From assembly GCA_050011535.1 (NCBI GenBank), contig JBEKIX010000005.1, positions 1 to 64,000 of the forward strand: a stretch of 64,000 nt of DNA, in the 5' to 3' direction. The position numbers and the translations under genes were made by a program. Positions within the stretch are counted from its first letter, which is position 1. Every line of letters starts with the position of its first letter. This DNA is from JAFNAG01 sp050011535 (lineage in GTDB: Bacteria > Acidobacteriota > UBA6911). Under the pieces are notes generated by a model, which worked only from the letters and a program-made list of their open reading frames with translations, was not told the origin of the DNA and did no database searches. Positions 26,377 through 34,679 of this stretch are shown here, in pieces.

Positions 26377-27399
26377 TCATTTTCGAATCAAGCGGAGGGC
26401 CCAGCGGATGGCGGCGATCATGCTGTCGGGGCGCGCGCAGCCTTGTTCGGCGATGTCATAAGCCGTGCCATGATCCACGGAAGTGCGGACAAACGGCAGG
26501 CCCAGCGTGACATTCACGGCTTCCCCAAAAGCGAGCAGTTTGATCGGCGCCAATCCCTGGTCGTGATAGAGCGCCAGCACGGCATCAAAATCGCCCTGCG
26601 CCGCGCGATAGAAGAGCGTGTCGGCGGGCACCGGGCCTTCAATCGTGACCTCGCGGAAACGAGCGCGCGCCCAGGCAAGAGCCGGCTCGATCTGCTCGAT
26701 CTCTTCGCGGCCCAGCAGGCCGGCCTCGCCCGCGTGCGGGTTCAATCCGGCTACGGCAATCTTGCGGCACGGCAGCCCTAACCGAGGAAACTCCTCGATG
26801 ATCGTCGCCAGCTTCTCCTGGATGAGTTCCGGAGTAATGCGTTCGATAGCCGCGCGCAACGGAAGGTGAATGGTCGCCAGCACCACCTTGAGCCGGTCGC
26901 ACAGAAACGCCATCGCAAAGCGCGACGCGCCCGAGAGGTGCGCCAGATACTCCGTGTGCCCCGGGAAAGCATATCCGGCTTCATGGAAGAACTTCTTGTT
27001 CAGCGGCGCCGTCACCATGGCATCCAGACATCTGCTCAGACAGGCACGCGCGCATGCCTCGATATTTCTCGCGGCAGCCTCGCCGCTTGCCCGCGAACCG
27101 CGGCCAACAATAATCTGCTCCCGCTGCGCGGGAACATCGACGAACGCACGTTCAGGCAGAGCCGGCGATGAATGCAAACTCTCCAAAGATATCGGATCGA
27201 AGTCGAAAGAAATTCCCAGGCGCGCCGCGCGGGAGCGCAGAATCTCCGCATCGCCGAAGAGCACGAGGCGGCAACGCTCCCGCAGTTCGGGGTCCAGCGC
27301 CGCTTGCAGAGAGACTTCCGGACCTATGCCTGCAGGATCTCCGGTGGTGATGCCCAGCCTCGGGGATGCAAATTGGTAGGATTCAGCGTGCAGTGTCAT
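26377..27399 (-). CDS. pdxA: 4-hydroxythreonine-4-phosphate dehydrogenase
   Basis: A 340-residue dehydrogenase of pyridoxal 5'-phosphate biosynthesis, oxidising 4-phospho-hydroxy-L-threonine. It opens with GITTGDPAGIGPEVSLQAAL and has metal-binding and substrate motifs GHTEYLAHLSG, GLNPHAGE and YHDQGLAPIKL, plus SVDHGTAYDIA. The start is ambiguous: the ATG at 27399 has GGAGG only 2 bases upstream, while a TTG at 27408 overlaps that motif. The region just upstream is a palindromic repeat that may have replaced the original leader. It lies downstream of the Hfq-like gene on the same strand. Confidence 0.92.
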   Translation of the reverse strand: MTLHAESYQFASPRLGITTGDPAGIGPEVSLQAALDPELRERCRLVLFGDAEILRSRAARLGISFDFDPISLESLHSSPALPERAFVDVPAQREQIIVGRGSRASGEAAARNIEACARACLSRCLDAMVTAPLNKKFFHEAGYAFPGHTEYLAHLSGASRFAMAFLCDRLKVVLATIHLPLRAAIERITPELIQEKLATIIEEFPRLGLPCRKIAVAGLNPHAGEAGLLGREEIEQIEPALAWARARFREVTIEGPVPADTLFYRAAQGDFDAVLALYHDQGLAPIKLLAFGEAVNVTLGLPFVRTSVDHGTAYDIAEQGCARPDSMIAAIRWALRLIRK

Positions 27400-27404
27400 T
27401 CCCT

Positions 27405-27492
27405 CCAAAGAAAAAGGGACATGCCAATTTCCCGGCCGAACTGTCCCTCTGCGTAAGTCGGCGGAAAATCAGAAATGTCCCTTTCCTTTCCG
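27405..27492. repeat. Imperfect inverted repeat in front of pdxA
   Basis: AAAAGGGACATGCCAATTTCC near 27411-27431 pairs with GGAAAATCAGAAATGTCCCTTT near 27463-27484 over about 22 bases with some mismatches; AAAGGGACAT is exact. It sits between the Hfq-like gene and pdxA and overlaps the pdxA ribosome-binding region. Confidence 0.65.
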
Positions 27493-27501
27493 ATGTCCTT
27501 G

Positions 27502-27840
27502 CTATTCCAAGTCTACGTCATCGGGCTCCTGATCGGGTTCCTGATCTTCATTCTGCTTGTACATGTACTTGATCACATGTTTGAGAATCAAGAGATTGGG
27601 CCCGTCCTGTCTGTGTACCTTGATGCAGCTGCGATCGTACCACTCGATAACCCCGCGAATCTCCTCGCCGTCAAGCAGCTTCACGACCATTGGAGTCTTG
27701 GCCGCCATCTGCTTGATGTAATAATAATTCTCAGCATTAGTCAGTTCCGGCGGCACCCGCTTGCGCGGCGCGGCGCCGTATCGCGGCATCTGGTCCTTGA
27801 TTTCAGATAGGCTTGGGCGGATCAATTTACGATTGACCAT
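27502..27840 (-). CDS. Hfq/Sm-like RNA-binding protein with N-terminal extension
   Basis: A 112-residue protein with an Sm-fold core at about residues 38-95. Recognisable segments are YYYIKQMAAKTPMVVKLLDG, GVIEWYDRSCIKVHR and GPNLLILKHVIKYMYK, matching Sm1 and Sm2 of Hfq (the usual Y-K-H is L-K-H here). Classical Hfq is shorter at the N-terminus; this one has about 37 basic residues before the core and an acidic tail (EDQEPDQEPDDVDLE). It probably binds RNA, but equivalence to Hfq in sRNA pairing is inference. The ATG at 27840 has GGAGGA 7 bases upstream. Confidence 0.75.
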   Translation of the reverse strand: MVNRKLIRPSLSEIKDQMPRYGAAPRKRVPPELTNAENYYYIKQMAAKTPMVVKLLDGEEIRGVIEWYDRSCIKVHRQDGPNLLILKHVIKYMYKQNEDQEPDQEPDDVDLE

Positions 27841-28079
27841 AAATGCTTCCTCCCATGGAGGCTTCATAAATCCCTGGCATTATCAAATATATTCCAAAGA
27901 AACGCGCCAATTCACAGTTTGGAATCGAATGCGATTGGGTTTTTTCGGAAATGCCGAATTGGTAGAATGATAGCGGACGGCCGGACTTTTGACAAGGGGA
28001 AATTAATCCGTCGGGCATCGTCATGCATTGATAATCCAAGACTTAGGTCAAGCCCAGCCATGCGGGAACAGGAGGATAC

Positions 28080-28517
28080 ATGTTTCATATCGTGAGATTT
28101 TCCCCGCGCCTGATCTTAAGCGCGTTGGTCATTACCGGCATCGGAATTGCCCAGGAGCTTCCCAAGAAGCCGCCGGTACTCATTCGGGACACCGACGTAG
28201 CAGAGGGAAAAACGGATGCCGAGACCGCCAAGAAAAAAGAGTACAGTCCTGTCAAGGCGCAAGCGGACTTAAAGGTCGGCGACTACTACTACAAGCAGGG
28301 GAATTATGCAGCGGCTATCAGTCGCTACCAGGAAGCCATCGAGTATCAACCAAGCCTGGTCGAGGCTTTCGAAGGACTTGGCCGAACCTACGAAAAAAAG
28401 GGAGATAAAGAAAAAGCCCTCGCTGTCTACAAGAGTTTCCTGAAAAACTTTCCGGACTCTCCAAAAGCGCAGGAGTTCCAGACCCTGTGCGCCAAACTCG
28501 AAAAAAAGAAGCAATGA
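28080..28517 (+). CDS. Exported TPR-repeat protein
   Basis: A 145-residue protein with a signal peptide (RLILSALVITGIGIAQEL) and two tetratricopeptide-like helices (ADLKVGDYYYKQGNYAAAIS, VEAFEGLGRTYEKKGDKEKA) plus a third partial repeat ending in FPDSPKAQE. TPRs mediate protein contacts, here in the periplasm or at the outer membrane. AGGAGG sits 5 bases before the ATG, so the start is secure. The gene converges with holB; the stops are 18 bases apart and share a hairpin. Confidence 0.8.
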   Translation: MFHIVRFSPRLILSALVITGIGIAQELPKKPPVLIRDTDVAEGKTDAETAKKKEYSPVKAQADLKVGDYYYKQGNYAAAISRYQEAIEYQPSLVEAFEGLGRTYEKKGDKEKALAVYKSFLKNFPDSPKAQEFQTLCAKLEKKKQ

Positions 28518-28543
28518 GTCCTGAGCGCTGCGCGCTCAGGACT
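28517..28543. terminator. Bidirectional hairpin shared by two convergent genes
   Basis: AGTCCTGAGCGC at 28517-28528 and GCGCTCAGGACT at 28532-28543 form a perfect 12-bp stem with a TGC loop. The last base of the TPR gene's stop and the holB stop (28536-28538) lie in it. There is no T-tract, so termination is likely but not certain. Confidence 0.6.
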
Positions 28544-29519
28544 GTTGGAGGAGCAGCGCCTCGAGAGCGATCTGGCGGTTGAGGTTGAGCGGCAGCGTCG
28601 CACGAAGGTCCTTGATGGATTCAATAGCAGCCACCACTCGTTGATGCGATGCAGCCCGCGCAAGGTCCTTCAGCTCGGCGGCGATATCGACCTGACGCAT
28701 TCGCTCCGGAGCAATTTGCGCATAGTAAACATCCTGCAGCAGAGTGGCCGCAATCTCCAGCCAAGGCGGAAATGATTCTTTGTCTTTGGAGATTCCGGCT
28801 GCCAGCGCGCTGCCTTGGGCAAAGCTTTCCCTGCGCAGAAGCAGTGAGATGAAGCGGAGCGCCTGGCGGCGCAGTTCCCGGTTTTCCGCAACGTCGAGCG
28901 CCAATGCCGTGCCCAGGCTGCCGTTGCTCAGCACGGCGGCCAGCCGGGCATCTTCCCGCGTGCGCGCCGCTTGCTGCACAAGATATTCCTCAATCAGGTT
29001 TTCGGGGATGGGCCCGAACTGCAGCAGGCGGGCGCGTGAGCGAATCGTTCCGAGGAGCGAGTACGGCTTGGCCGTCACCAGGATGAGGAAGGACTGGCTG
29101 GCCGGTTCTTCCAGAGTTTTCAGAAGGCAGTTCGCGCCTTCCTGGCGCATCTGATCGGCGCCGTTGAGAATTGCAAAACGGTAGCGCCCTTCGAAGGGCT
29201 GGAATGCGATCTCTTCAATCAAAGCGCGCACCTGATCGATTTTGATGAAGGCGCCGTCCGGCTCGATCATCCGGACGTCCGGGTGTGTGCCGGCTCGGAT
29301 CTTGCGGCAACTGCCGCATGAGCCACAGGCCGTGCCATCGCGCGGGCGCAGACAGTTCAGGTCTTGCGCCAAAAGGAGAGCGAGCGTCTTCTTTCCCACC
29401 CCTTGCGGGCCGGCGAAGATCAGCGCGTGAGGGAGGCGTTCCCGGTCGATTGCGCGCCGGAGGACTTCCAGAACGGGCCGGTTGCCCACGAAGGAATCGA
29501 AGCTCACGACAGATGTCAT
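28536..29519 (-). CDS. holB: DNA polymerase III subunit delta prime
   Basis: A 327-residue clamp-loader subunit. It has a P-loop-like segment (LIFAGPQGVGKKTLALLLAQ), a zinc module CGSCGSCRKI, and the AAA+ sensor region ANCLLKTLEEP followed by LVTAKPYSLLGTIRSRAR. The ATG at 29519 starts the conserved N-terminus (SVVSFDSFVGNRPVLEVLRR); the open frame extends upstream to 29819, but that part overlaps tmk and has no similarity. It lies 34 bases behind tmk, the usual tmk-holB pairing of nucleotide supply and replication. Confidence 0.92.
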   Translation of the reverse strand: MTSVVSFDSFVGNRPVLEVLRRAIDRERLPHALIFAGPQGVGKKTLALLLAQDLNCLRPRDGTACGSCGSCRKIRAGTHPDVRMIEPDGAFIKIDQVRALIEEIAFQPFEGRYRFAILNGADQMRQEGANCLLKTLEEPASQSFLILVTAKPYSLLGTIRSRARLLQFGPIPENLIEEYLVQQAARTREDARLAAVLSNGSLGTALALDVAENRELRRQALRFISLLLRRESFAQGSALAAGISKDKESFPPWLEIAATLLQDVYYAQIAPERMRQVDIAAELKDLARAASHQRVVAAIESIKDLRATLPLNLNRQIALEALLLQQS

Positions 29520-29553
29520 CAGAATAATCTCGATGAACGCAGGCGCGCGGCCG

Positions 29554-30210
29554 TCATCGCACTGACTCTCTTCCATTCCTGGAGCCGAACCAGGATTCGA
29601 GAAGCGGTTCGATGCGGGCGAACACCTCATCCGGGGTTCCCGCCGCATCGATGATGCAGATGCGGCCCTTGGACGACTCCGCCAGCGCCAGATACGCGGC
29701 GCGCACGTCCCGGTGAAAGGAAAGGTCCTCGTCTTCAAATCGCCCTTCCGCGCCGGAGGATCCGTCGGACTGGTTGCGCGATCGGGCGCGCGCGAGTCCG
29801 ATCTCCGGATCCAGATCAAGCAAAATGGTCTTGTCGGGTTCAGGGATTGCGAGCAGCTGCGCCAGGCTCAGGACGGTCGCCGGGGGAATGCGCCGAGCGG
29901 CGCCCTGGTATGCGCGCGTGGCATCGTGGTATCGGTCCGATAGCACGGTGACGCCCTGCCGCAAGGCAGGCTCAATCAGCTCGTGCAAGTGCTGATAGCG
30001 GTCCGCGAGATAGAGCAAAAGCTCGCTCACGGGCTCGCGCACCGGACCTGCGGAATCAAGCAGGACTTGGCGCACGGCATTGCCGAAAGCGGTCCCTCCG
30101 GGCTCGCGCGTGCGCAGGCACAAAATGTTTTTGCGCTTGAGGTAGGCTTCGACGCGGCCGATCTGGATGCTCTTGCCGGACCCTTCAATCCCCTCGAACG
30201 TGATAAACAT
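29554..30210 (-). CDS. tmk: Thymidylate kinase (dTMP kinase)
   Basis: A 218-residue kinase phosphorylating dTMP to dTDP with ATP. The P-loop GIEGSGKS, the DR-like segment VLSDRYHDATRAYQGA and the Lid region (ARSRNQSDGSSGAEGRFEDE) are present, as is TREPGGT. Length and order match the family. It is the first gene of a leftward tmk-holB pair; the divergent yggS gene starts about 130 bases away. Confidence 0.94.
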   Translation of the reverse strand: MFITFEGIEGSGKSIQIGRVEAYLKRKNILCLRTREPGGTAFGNAVRQVLLDSAGPVREPVSELLLYLADRYQHLHELIEPALRQGVTVLSDRYHDATRAYQGAARRIPPATVLSLAQLLAIPEPDKTILLDLDPEIGLARARSRNQSDGSSGAEGRFEDEDLSFHRDVRAAYLALAESSKGRICIIDAAGTPDEVFARIEPLLESWFGSRNGRESVR

Positions 30211-30341
30211 GTCGCGCCCTTGCCTGCGATGGGAAATACAAATAGAATTCGCTCGGCATCGCGGTGCAGCACGCAGAGTAGCAAAACATCGGGTTGGGAA
30301 ACAACTCTGAATCCTTGCGGCCGCGATCGAAATGGCAGCCT

Positions 30342-31043
30342 ATGGGCGGGATTGCGGACAATATACAGCTTATTCGGGACCGGATAGCGGCGGCCGCCCT
30401 GGCTTGCGGCCGGCAGCCGCAAGAGATCACGCTGGTAGCGGTCAGCAAGAATTTTCCGGCGGAGTGCATCCATGAGGCCATTGCCGCGGGGCAATTTCAC
30501 TTCGGCGAAAATCGCGTGCAAGAGGCGGAATCCAAGATCCCCGGTTTCCGCGCGACGCCGGATCTGCATTGGCACATGATCGGGCACCTGCAGTCCAACA
30601 AGGCGCAGCGCGCCGCCGAGCTTTTCGACGTGATCCACTCGGTGGATTCGGTCAAGCTGGCCCGAAGGCTGAGCCAGGCCTCGGTTTCCCTGGGGAAGAT
30701 CATCCCGATTCTGATCCAGGTGGATCTGGGACACGAAGAGACCAAGTTCGGCGCTGAGAGTCGCGAGGTCGCCGACATTACGAATGCTATTCTGAATCTC
30801 CAGGGGCTGCGCCTGGACGGGCTCATGACCATACCTCCATATTTCGAGGAGCCGGACCACGCGCGGCCTTATTTCGCCGCCTTGCGGGAACTGAGCCTTT
30901 CGCTTGCCAGGGAAATGCCGGGCTGTCTCGGGCGCGGGGATCTTTCCATGGGGATGAGCCATGACTTCGAGGCCGCCATCCAGGAAGGCGCGACTATTGT
31001 TCGCATCGGCACCGCCATTTTCGGAGAGCGCTCCCGTGGATAG
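30342..31043 (+). CDS. YggS/PROSC family PLP-binding protein
   Basis: A 233-residue protein of the YggS/PROSC family that carries pyridoxal phosphate and helps PLP homeostasis, with no established catalysis. The PLP lysine is in TLVAVSKNFP, and FHFGENRVQEAESKIP, HMIGHLQSNKAQ and the C-terminal GDLSMGMSHDFEAAIQEGAT are all conserved. The ATG at 30342 is chosen at the start of the conserved helix; a TTG at 30294 would add 16 unconserved residues, so the start is moderately uncertain. It overlaps the following DUF167 gene by 8 bases. Confidence 0.9.
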   Translation: MGGIADNIQLIRDRIAAAALACGRQPQEITLVAVSKNFPAECIHEAIAAGQFHFGENRVQEAESKIPGFRATPDLHWHMIGHLQSNKAQRAAELFDVIHSVDSVKLARRLSQASVSLGKIIPILIQVDLGHEETKFGAESREVADITNAILNLQGLRLDGLMTIPPYFEEPDHARPYFAALRELSLSLAREMPGCLGRGDLSMGMSHDFEAAIQEGATIVRIGTAIFGERSRG

Positions 31044-31332
31044 CGGCGGCTGCCGGATCAGGGAAACGGCTGAGGGCCTGGAAGTGCCTCTGCACGTCCA
31101 GCCGCGAGCACGCCGCACCGAGCTCGTCGGAATTCACAACGGCGCGTTGAAACTGAAGATCTCAGCCCCTCCGGTGGACGACGCCGCGAACCGTGCCGTG
31201 GTGGAGTTCTTTTCCAAACTGATGGGGATCCCCAGATCCCGAATCCGGATTATTGCCGGCCTGAAATCGAGGGACAAAGTCCTGCGCATCTCCGGCGCAT
31301 CTCTCCTCAATCTCCAGGCACTCCTCCCATAA
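31036..31332 (+). CDS. DUF167 (YggU) family protein
   Basis: A 98-residue protein with the DUF167 pattern: VPLHVQPRARRTELVGIHNG, LKLKISAPPVDDAANRAVVE, and SRIRIIAGLKSRDKVLRISG. The gene overlaps yggS by 8 bases with GTG as the start at 31036; the longer frame from 30961 would lie inside yggS. YggS-YggU neighbours are frequent in bacteria. The function of the family is unknown. Confidence 0.85.
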   Translation: MDSGGCRIRETAEGLEVPLHVQPRARRTELVGIHNGALKLKISAPPVDDAANRAVVEFFSKLMGIPRSRIRIIAGLKSRDKVLRISGASLLNLQALLP

Positions 31333-31542
31333 ACTTCGGGGTGTGCAACCCAAGAGCGCTGATGCCGGAGGCTTGTGAATTACCTGTGAAAATGGTTTTC
31401 AATTCACCTTGTTATCCATAGCAATGAAACAACTTGCGTGGATCTTTATGAACGTGGGGGTTTTGTGCATAACTTCGAGTGCATGCCGCGCGGGCCATCC
31501 AAGGTAAACAGATACACCGGAGGATCGCGGGCAAATTCACTC

Positions 31543-31812
31543 TCAGATCTCGACCAGATGCAGGTGGCCTTGGCGGCGATGTTCCTTGAGTACGCGTTGC
31601 GCTTCCAGAGCCAGAGCGGCGGGGACAAAGATGCGGATTTCAGTCAGTCCTTCGCCGGATACGGGATAGAGCTGCTGCGGATGTTCAGATGAATAATGGC
31701 AGGGAATACCGTAGCTTTCCAACAGGCTCTTGATTACGGACGCCTCGCTCGACTTCCCGGTGGTCGTGACCACCACGGGGGCCTCGCTGTTGCTACCCAT
31801 TTCGCCGCCCAT
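31543..31812 (-). CDS. DUF2007-like putative signal-transducing protein
   Basis: An 89-residue protein with an alternating beta-alpha fold pattern of the DUF2007 type: VVVTTTGKSSEASVIKSLLE, YGIPCHYSSEHPQQLYPVSG, IRIFVPAALALEAQRVLKEH. It lies 32 bases downstream of the outer-membrane-like gene on the same strand, suggesting one transcript. The start may be ATG at 31812 or 31800. The biochemical role is unknown. The preceding gap (31333-31542) holds nothing recognised. Confidence 0.7.
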   Translation of the reverse strand: MGGEMGSNSEAPVVVTTTGKSSEASVIKSLLESYGIPCHYSSEHPQQLYPVSGEGLTEIRIFVPAALALEAQRVLKEHRRQGHLHLVEI

Positions 31813-31844
31813 TCGACCCTACTTCTTGAAAGGGTCCTCGAATC

Positions 31845-32726
31845 TCACCTGGAATCCGGCGGCATGGTCTTTTTTGGCGCCCCCTGTGGAATTGTTTTTG
31901 GCCCTTTCTTTCGCTGAAAAGCCTGGAATTCATAGGTTACCCCTATCTTCAGCCCCGAGCCAGGACTGAAGTGCTTGAGGCCGGCGAGGCCGGCGACATC
32001 CCAGCGCAGTCCTGCCGCATGCACACGCGCGCCCAGGAGAGCCTGAGAAAGACTCTCGTTGCCGACGCGCGGCGGTCCCTGGCGCCCGTTCACCTCTCCG
32101 ACCAGTTCCAGCTTGTTTCTCACCGGAAGAACGAATGCGGCGCCGTAGGTGAGCAAATCGGCCTGCGTATTGGGAATGATAGAGGATCCGAGAATCGCCA
32201 TGCCGATGTTTCCAATCACCTCTGCCTTGCCGAAGTGCTTGGCGACGAGGGTGCGCGCATAAAACTCCGTCTCGTCGGCGCCCAGCCCGCTTTCATTTGT
32301 GGCATTCGGGAGCTGAACGGCAAACTTGAATGAAATCGCCGGACGCTTCGCGCTTTCACCCGCGAGCTTCAGTTTCGTGCCCAGAATAATGTCGCCGAAA
32401 TCGCTGGTGGAATTGCCGGCGAACGTGGGGGGGATGACTGGAGTCGTCCGGTTCGCCACAGTCAAAAAGTCGCGAAAAACGCCCGAGATTTGGAATTCCG
32501 CGTATTCCCCGACGCCGACGCGCACGGAGGTTACACCGAGCCGCATCAGGTCCCCTTCAAGACCCGACAACGTGTAAAGTTGCCGGTGGTAAAATTCGAC
32601 CCCGAAGTCGGCGTGGACGATGCCTAAGGACAGCAGTTCGGGATTCTCGGTGACAAGCGGACGATCTTGCCCGAAGGCAGGAGCAGCTACTAACACTAGA
32701 GCCAGGAGTGCCACCTTTGTACGCAC
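31845..32726 (-). CDS. Exported protein, probable outer-membrane beta-barrel, unrecognised family
   Basis: A 293-residue protein with a signal peptide (TKVALLALVLVAAPAFG) and many short amphipathic beta strands ending in aromatic residues (EFQISGVFRDFLTV, FKFAVQLPN, EFYARTLVAKHFGKAEVIGN, IGVTYEFQAF), as expected for a barrel or transporter-like outer-membrane protein. I do not recognise a named family. The GTG at 32726 is chosen because GGAGGG lies 5 bases upstream and the signal peptide starts there; the longer frame from 32780 is less plausible. It probably shares a transcript with rsmE upstream and the DUF2007 gene downstream. Confidence 0.6.
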   Translation of the reverse strand: MRTKVALLALVLVAAPAFGQDRPLVTENPELLSLGIVHADFGVEFYHRQLYTLSGLEGDLMRLGVTSVRVGVGEYAEFQISGVFRDFLTVANRTTPVIPPTFAGNSTSDFGDIILGTKLKLAGESAKRPAISFKFAVQLPNATNESGLGADETEFYARTLVAKHFGKAEVIGNIGMAILGSSIIPNTQADLLTYGAAFVLPVRNKLELVGEVNGRQGPPRVGNESLSQALLGARVHAAGLRWDVAGLAGLKHFSPGSGLKIGVTYEFQAFQRKKGPKTIPQGAPKKTMPPDSR

Positions 32727-32804
32727 TTGCCCTCCTCTATCGAAGACCTGCAAGAATGACTCCCCGACAGTGCCATTCATGCCGGCTAAAGGTCTGATGA
32801 TACC

Positions 32805-33542
32805 CTATCGCCGCGGGTTATCCAGGAGGAACTGGAGAATCGCAGAGGCTGCAAGAGCCGCAGTTTCGGCTCGCAGAACTCTCGGTCCGATGCTGACGAT
32901 TCGGAAACCGGCTTCTCCGGCTGCACGGGTTTCCGTTTCTTCCCATCCGCCCTCAGGACCTACACAAAGCAGAACCTTTTTTGGTGTGAAGTCCGCCGCG
33001 TTCAGGCGCTCGTTCGCCCTTTCGTGAAGCATGAATCGGGCATACCCTGCATGCTCAGTTGATGTCAAGAGTGCATCAAACGCCAACGGTGGCCGGATCT
33101 TCGGAACCGTGAGCCTCCTGCTTTGCCTGGAAGCTTCCCGGAGAATGCGATCCCAGCGTTCCAGACGGGCTTCGAGCCGCGACGCCGGGATGCGCACGGA
33201 ACAGAAACGAGTCTCGAGAGGAAGAAATTGATCTACTCCCAGCTCGGTTCCCTTTTGCAGCATCCACTCGAACCGGTCCAGCTTTATGAGGGCGGCAGCG
33301 AGCACGAATGTAGTGCCGGATTGTGCGGTGGAATCAAGTCGCGCGAGGGAGGCAATATGGGTCTCTTTGCCCAGGAACTCAACCCGGCCTGAGTAAGCGT
33401 GGCCCTCTCCATCGAACACTTCGACCTCATCGCCGGCACTGAGACGCAGGACGGCGCGCAGGTGATGGGCCTGCTCGGGTCCGAGGACGGCTGCTCCGTC
33501 CAGGATTTGATCTTTCAGGATGAAGAAGCGCCTTCGGGACAT
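32805..33542 (-). CDS. rsmE: 16S rRNA (uracil(1498)-N(3))-methyltransferase
   Basis: A 245-residue SPOUT-class methyltransferase. It has an N-terminal PUA-like domain (DQILDGAAVLGPEQAHHLRA, GDEVEVFDGEG) and the C-terminal knot with LCVGPEGGWEETETRAAGEA and SIGPRVLRAETAALAASAIL, which bind SAM. It methylates U1498 of 16S rRNA. The ATG at 33542 lies 10 bases after the dnaJ stop, so it is transcribed as the last gene of the hrcA operon, a frequent arrangement. Confidence 0.93.
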   Translation of the reverse strand: MSRRRFFILKDQILDGAAVLGPEQAHHLRAVLRLSAGDEVEVFDGEGHAYSGRVEFLGKETHIASLARLDSTAQSGTTFVLAAALIKLDRFEWMLQKGTELGVDQFLPLETRFCSVRIPASRLEARLERWDRILREASRQSRRLTVPKIRPPLAFDALLTSTEHAGYARFMLHERANERLNAADFTPKKVLLCVGPEGGWEETETRAAGEAGFRIVSIGPRVLRAETAALAASAILQFLLDNPRR

Positions 33543-33551
33543 AGGCACCGA

Positions 33552-34673
33552 CTACCCGAAGATATCTTTTACTTTCTCGAATATGTTTCGTTCGTGAGAG
33601 CTTTCGTCGTCTTTGTTCAGGCTCGCCAGGCTTTCATACAATTGGCGTTGCTCTCTGCTGAGGTTCGAGGGAATAACCACATTGACCGTGACGAACTGAT
33701 CTCCACGCCCCCGCTCGTTCAAACTGACTATGCCTTTGTTGCGCAGCCTGAATACGGTGCCTCCTTGCGTTCCTTCGGGAAGCTTCAGCTTCTCCTCGCC
33801 TTCGAGGGTGGGCACGGCGACGTCGGCGCCGAGAACGGCCTGTGTGATTCCAATGGGTATCTGGCAGTAAATGTTGTTCCCCTGGCGCTGGAAAAACGGG
33901 TGCTCTTCAACGAGGATGACCACATAGAGATCGCCCGCCGGTCCGCCTCGTCCACCCGCCTCACCTTCTCCCTGAATACGCAGCCGCGAGCCGTTGTCCA
34001 CGCCCGCGGGAATCTTCAGCTCGAGCACTCTTTCTTTCCGCACGAGGCCGCGGCCATGACAAGCGTCGCAAGGGTCGCGAATAATCCGTCCTTCACCATT
34101 ACATTGATGGCAAGCGCGGCTGATGGAAAAAAAGCCCTGCTGATAACGTACCTGGCCGGCGCCCTTGCATGTCGGGCAGGTCACGGCGCTCTTTCCCTTC
34201 GTGGCACCGCTTCCCCCGCATGCGCTACAGGTTTCCTGGCGCGGAATCTTGATTTTTGTCTTGAGGCCGAAGGCGGCATCTCGAAAAGAGATCTTGAGGT
34301 CGTAGCGAAGGTCCGCGCCGCGTTCGGGCCCATGACGACGCCTGGACCCGCCGAAGAGGTCTCCAAACCCGAAAAAGTCTCCGAGTATGTCGCCAAAATC
34401 GCTGAAGATCGCGGGATCGAAACCGCTGAAACCGCCCTGCATGCCGCTGTGTCCAAAACGATCGTACCGGGCGCGTTTTTCCGGATCGCTCAAGACGCTG
34501 TACGCCTCGGCGGCCTCCTTAAACTTCTCCTCGGCTTCTTTGGATCCCGGGTTTTTATCGGGGTGGTATTTGACGGCGAGCCTGCGATATGCGCTCTTGA
34601 TCTCCTGATCGGAGGTATCTCGGGAAACACCGAGCACCTCGTAGTAGTCTCTCTTCTGGTTCAAACGACTCAC
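33552..34673 (-). CDS. dnaJ: Molecular chaperone DnaJ
   Basis: A 373-residue class I J-protein. The J domain has the HPD motif in YHPDKNPG; the G/F-rich linker follows; the zinc domain has the four CxxCxGxG repeats (CSACGGSG, CPTCKGAG, CHQCNGEG, CDACHGRG); then two beta-sandwich substrate domains. It stimulates DnaK ATPase and delivers unfolded clients. Length is normal. It starts 6 bases after dnaK in a single heat-shock operon. Confidence 0.96.
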   Translation of the reverse strand: MSRLNQKRDYYEVLGVSRDTSDQEIKSAYRRLAVKYHPDKNPGSKEAEEKFKEAAEAYSVLSDPEKRARYDRFGHSGMQGGFSGFDPAIFSDFGDILGDFFGFGDLFGGSRRRHGPERGADLRYDLKISFRDAAFGLKTKIKIPRQETCSACGGSGATKGKSAVTCPTCKGAGQVRYQQGFFSISRACHQCNGEGRIIRDPCDACHGRGLVRKERVLELKIPAGVDNGSRLRIQGEGEAGGRGGPAGDLYVVILVEEHPFFQRQGNNIYCQIPIGITQAVLGADVAVPTLEGEEKLKLPEGTQGGTVFRLRNKGIVSLNERGRGDQFVTVNVVIPSNLSREQRQLYESLASLNKDDESSHERNIFEKVKDIFG

Positions 34674-34679
34674 TCCACG

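Noticed and set aside
31412..31472. Possible DnaA boxes (TTATCCATA and TTATGCACA on the minus strand)
   Set aside because: Only one good box and one near match, with no AT-rich unwinding region and no dnaA or dnaN nearby, so an origin is not supported.
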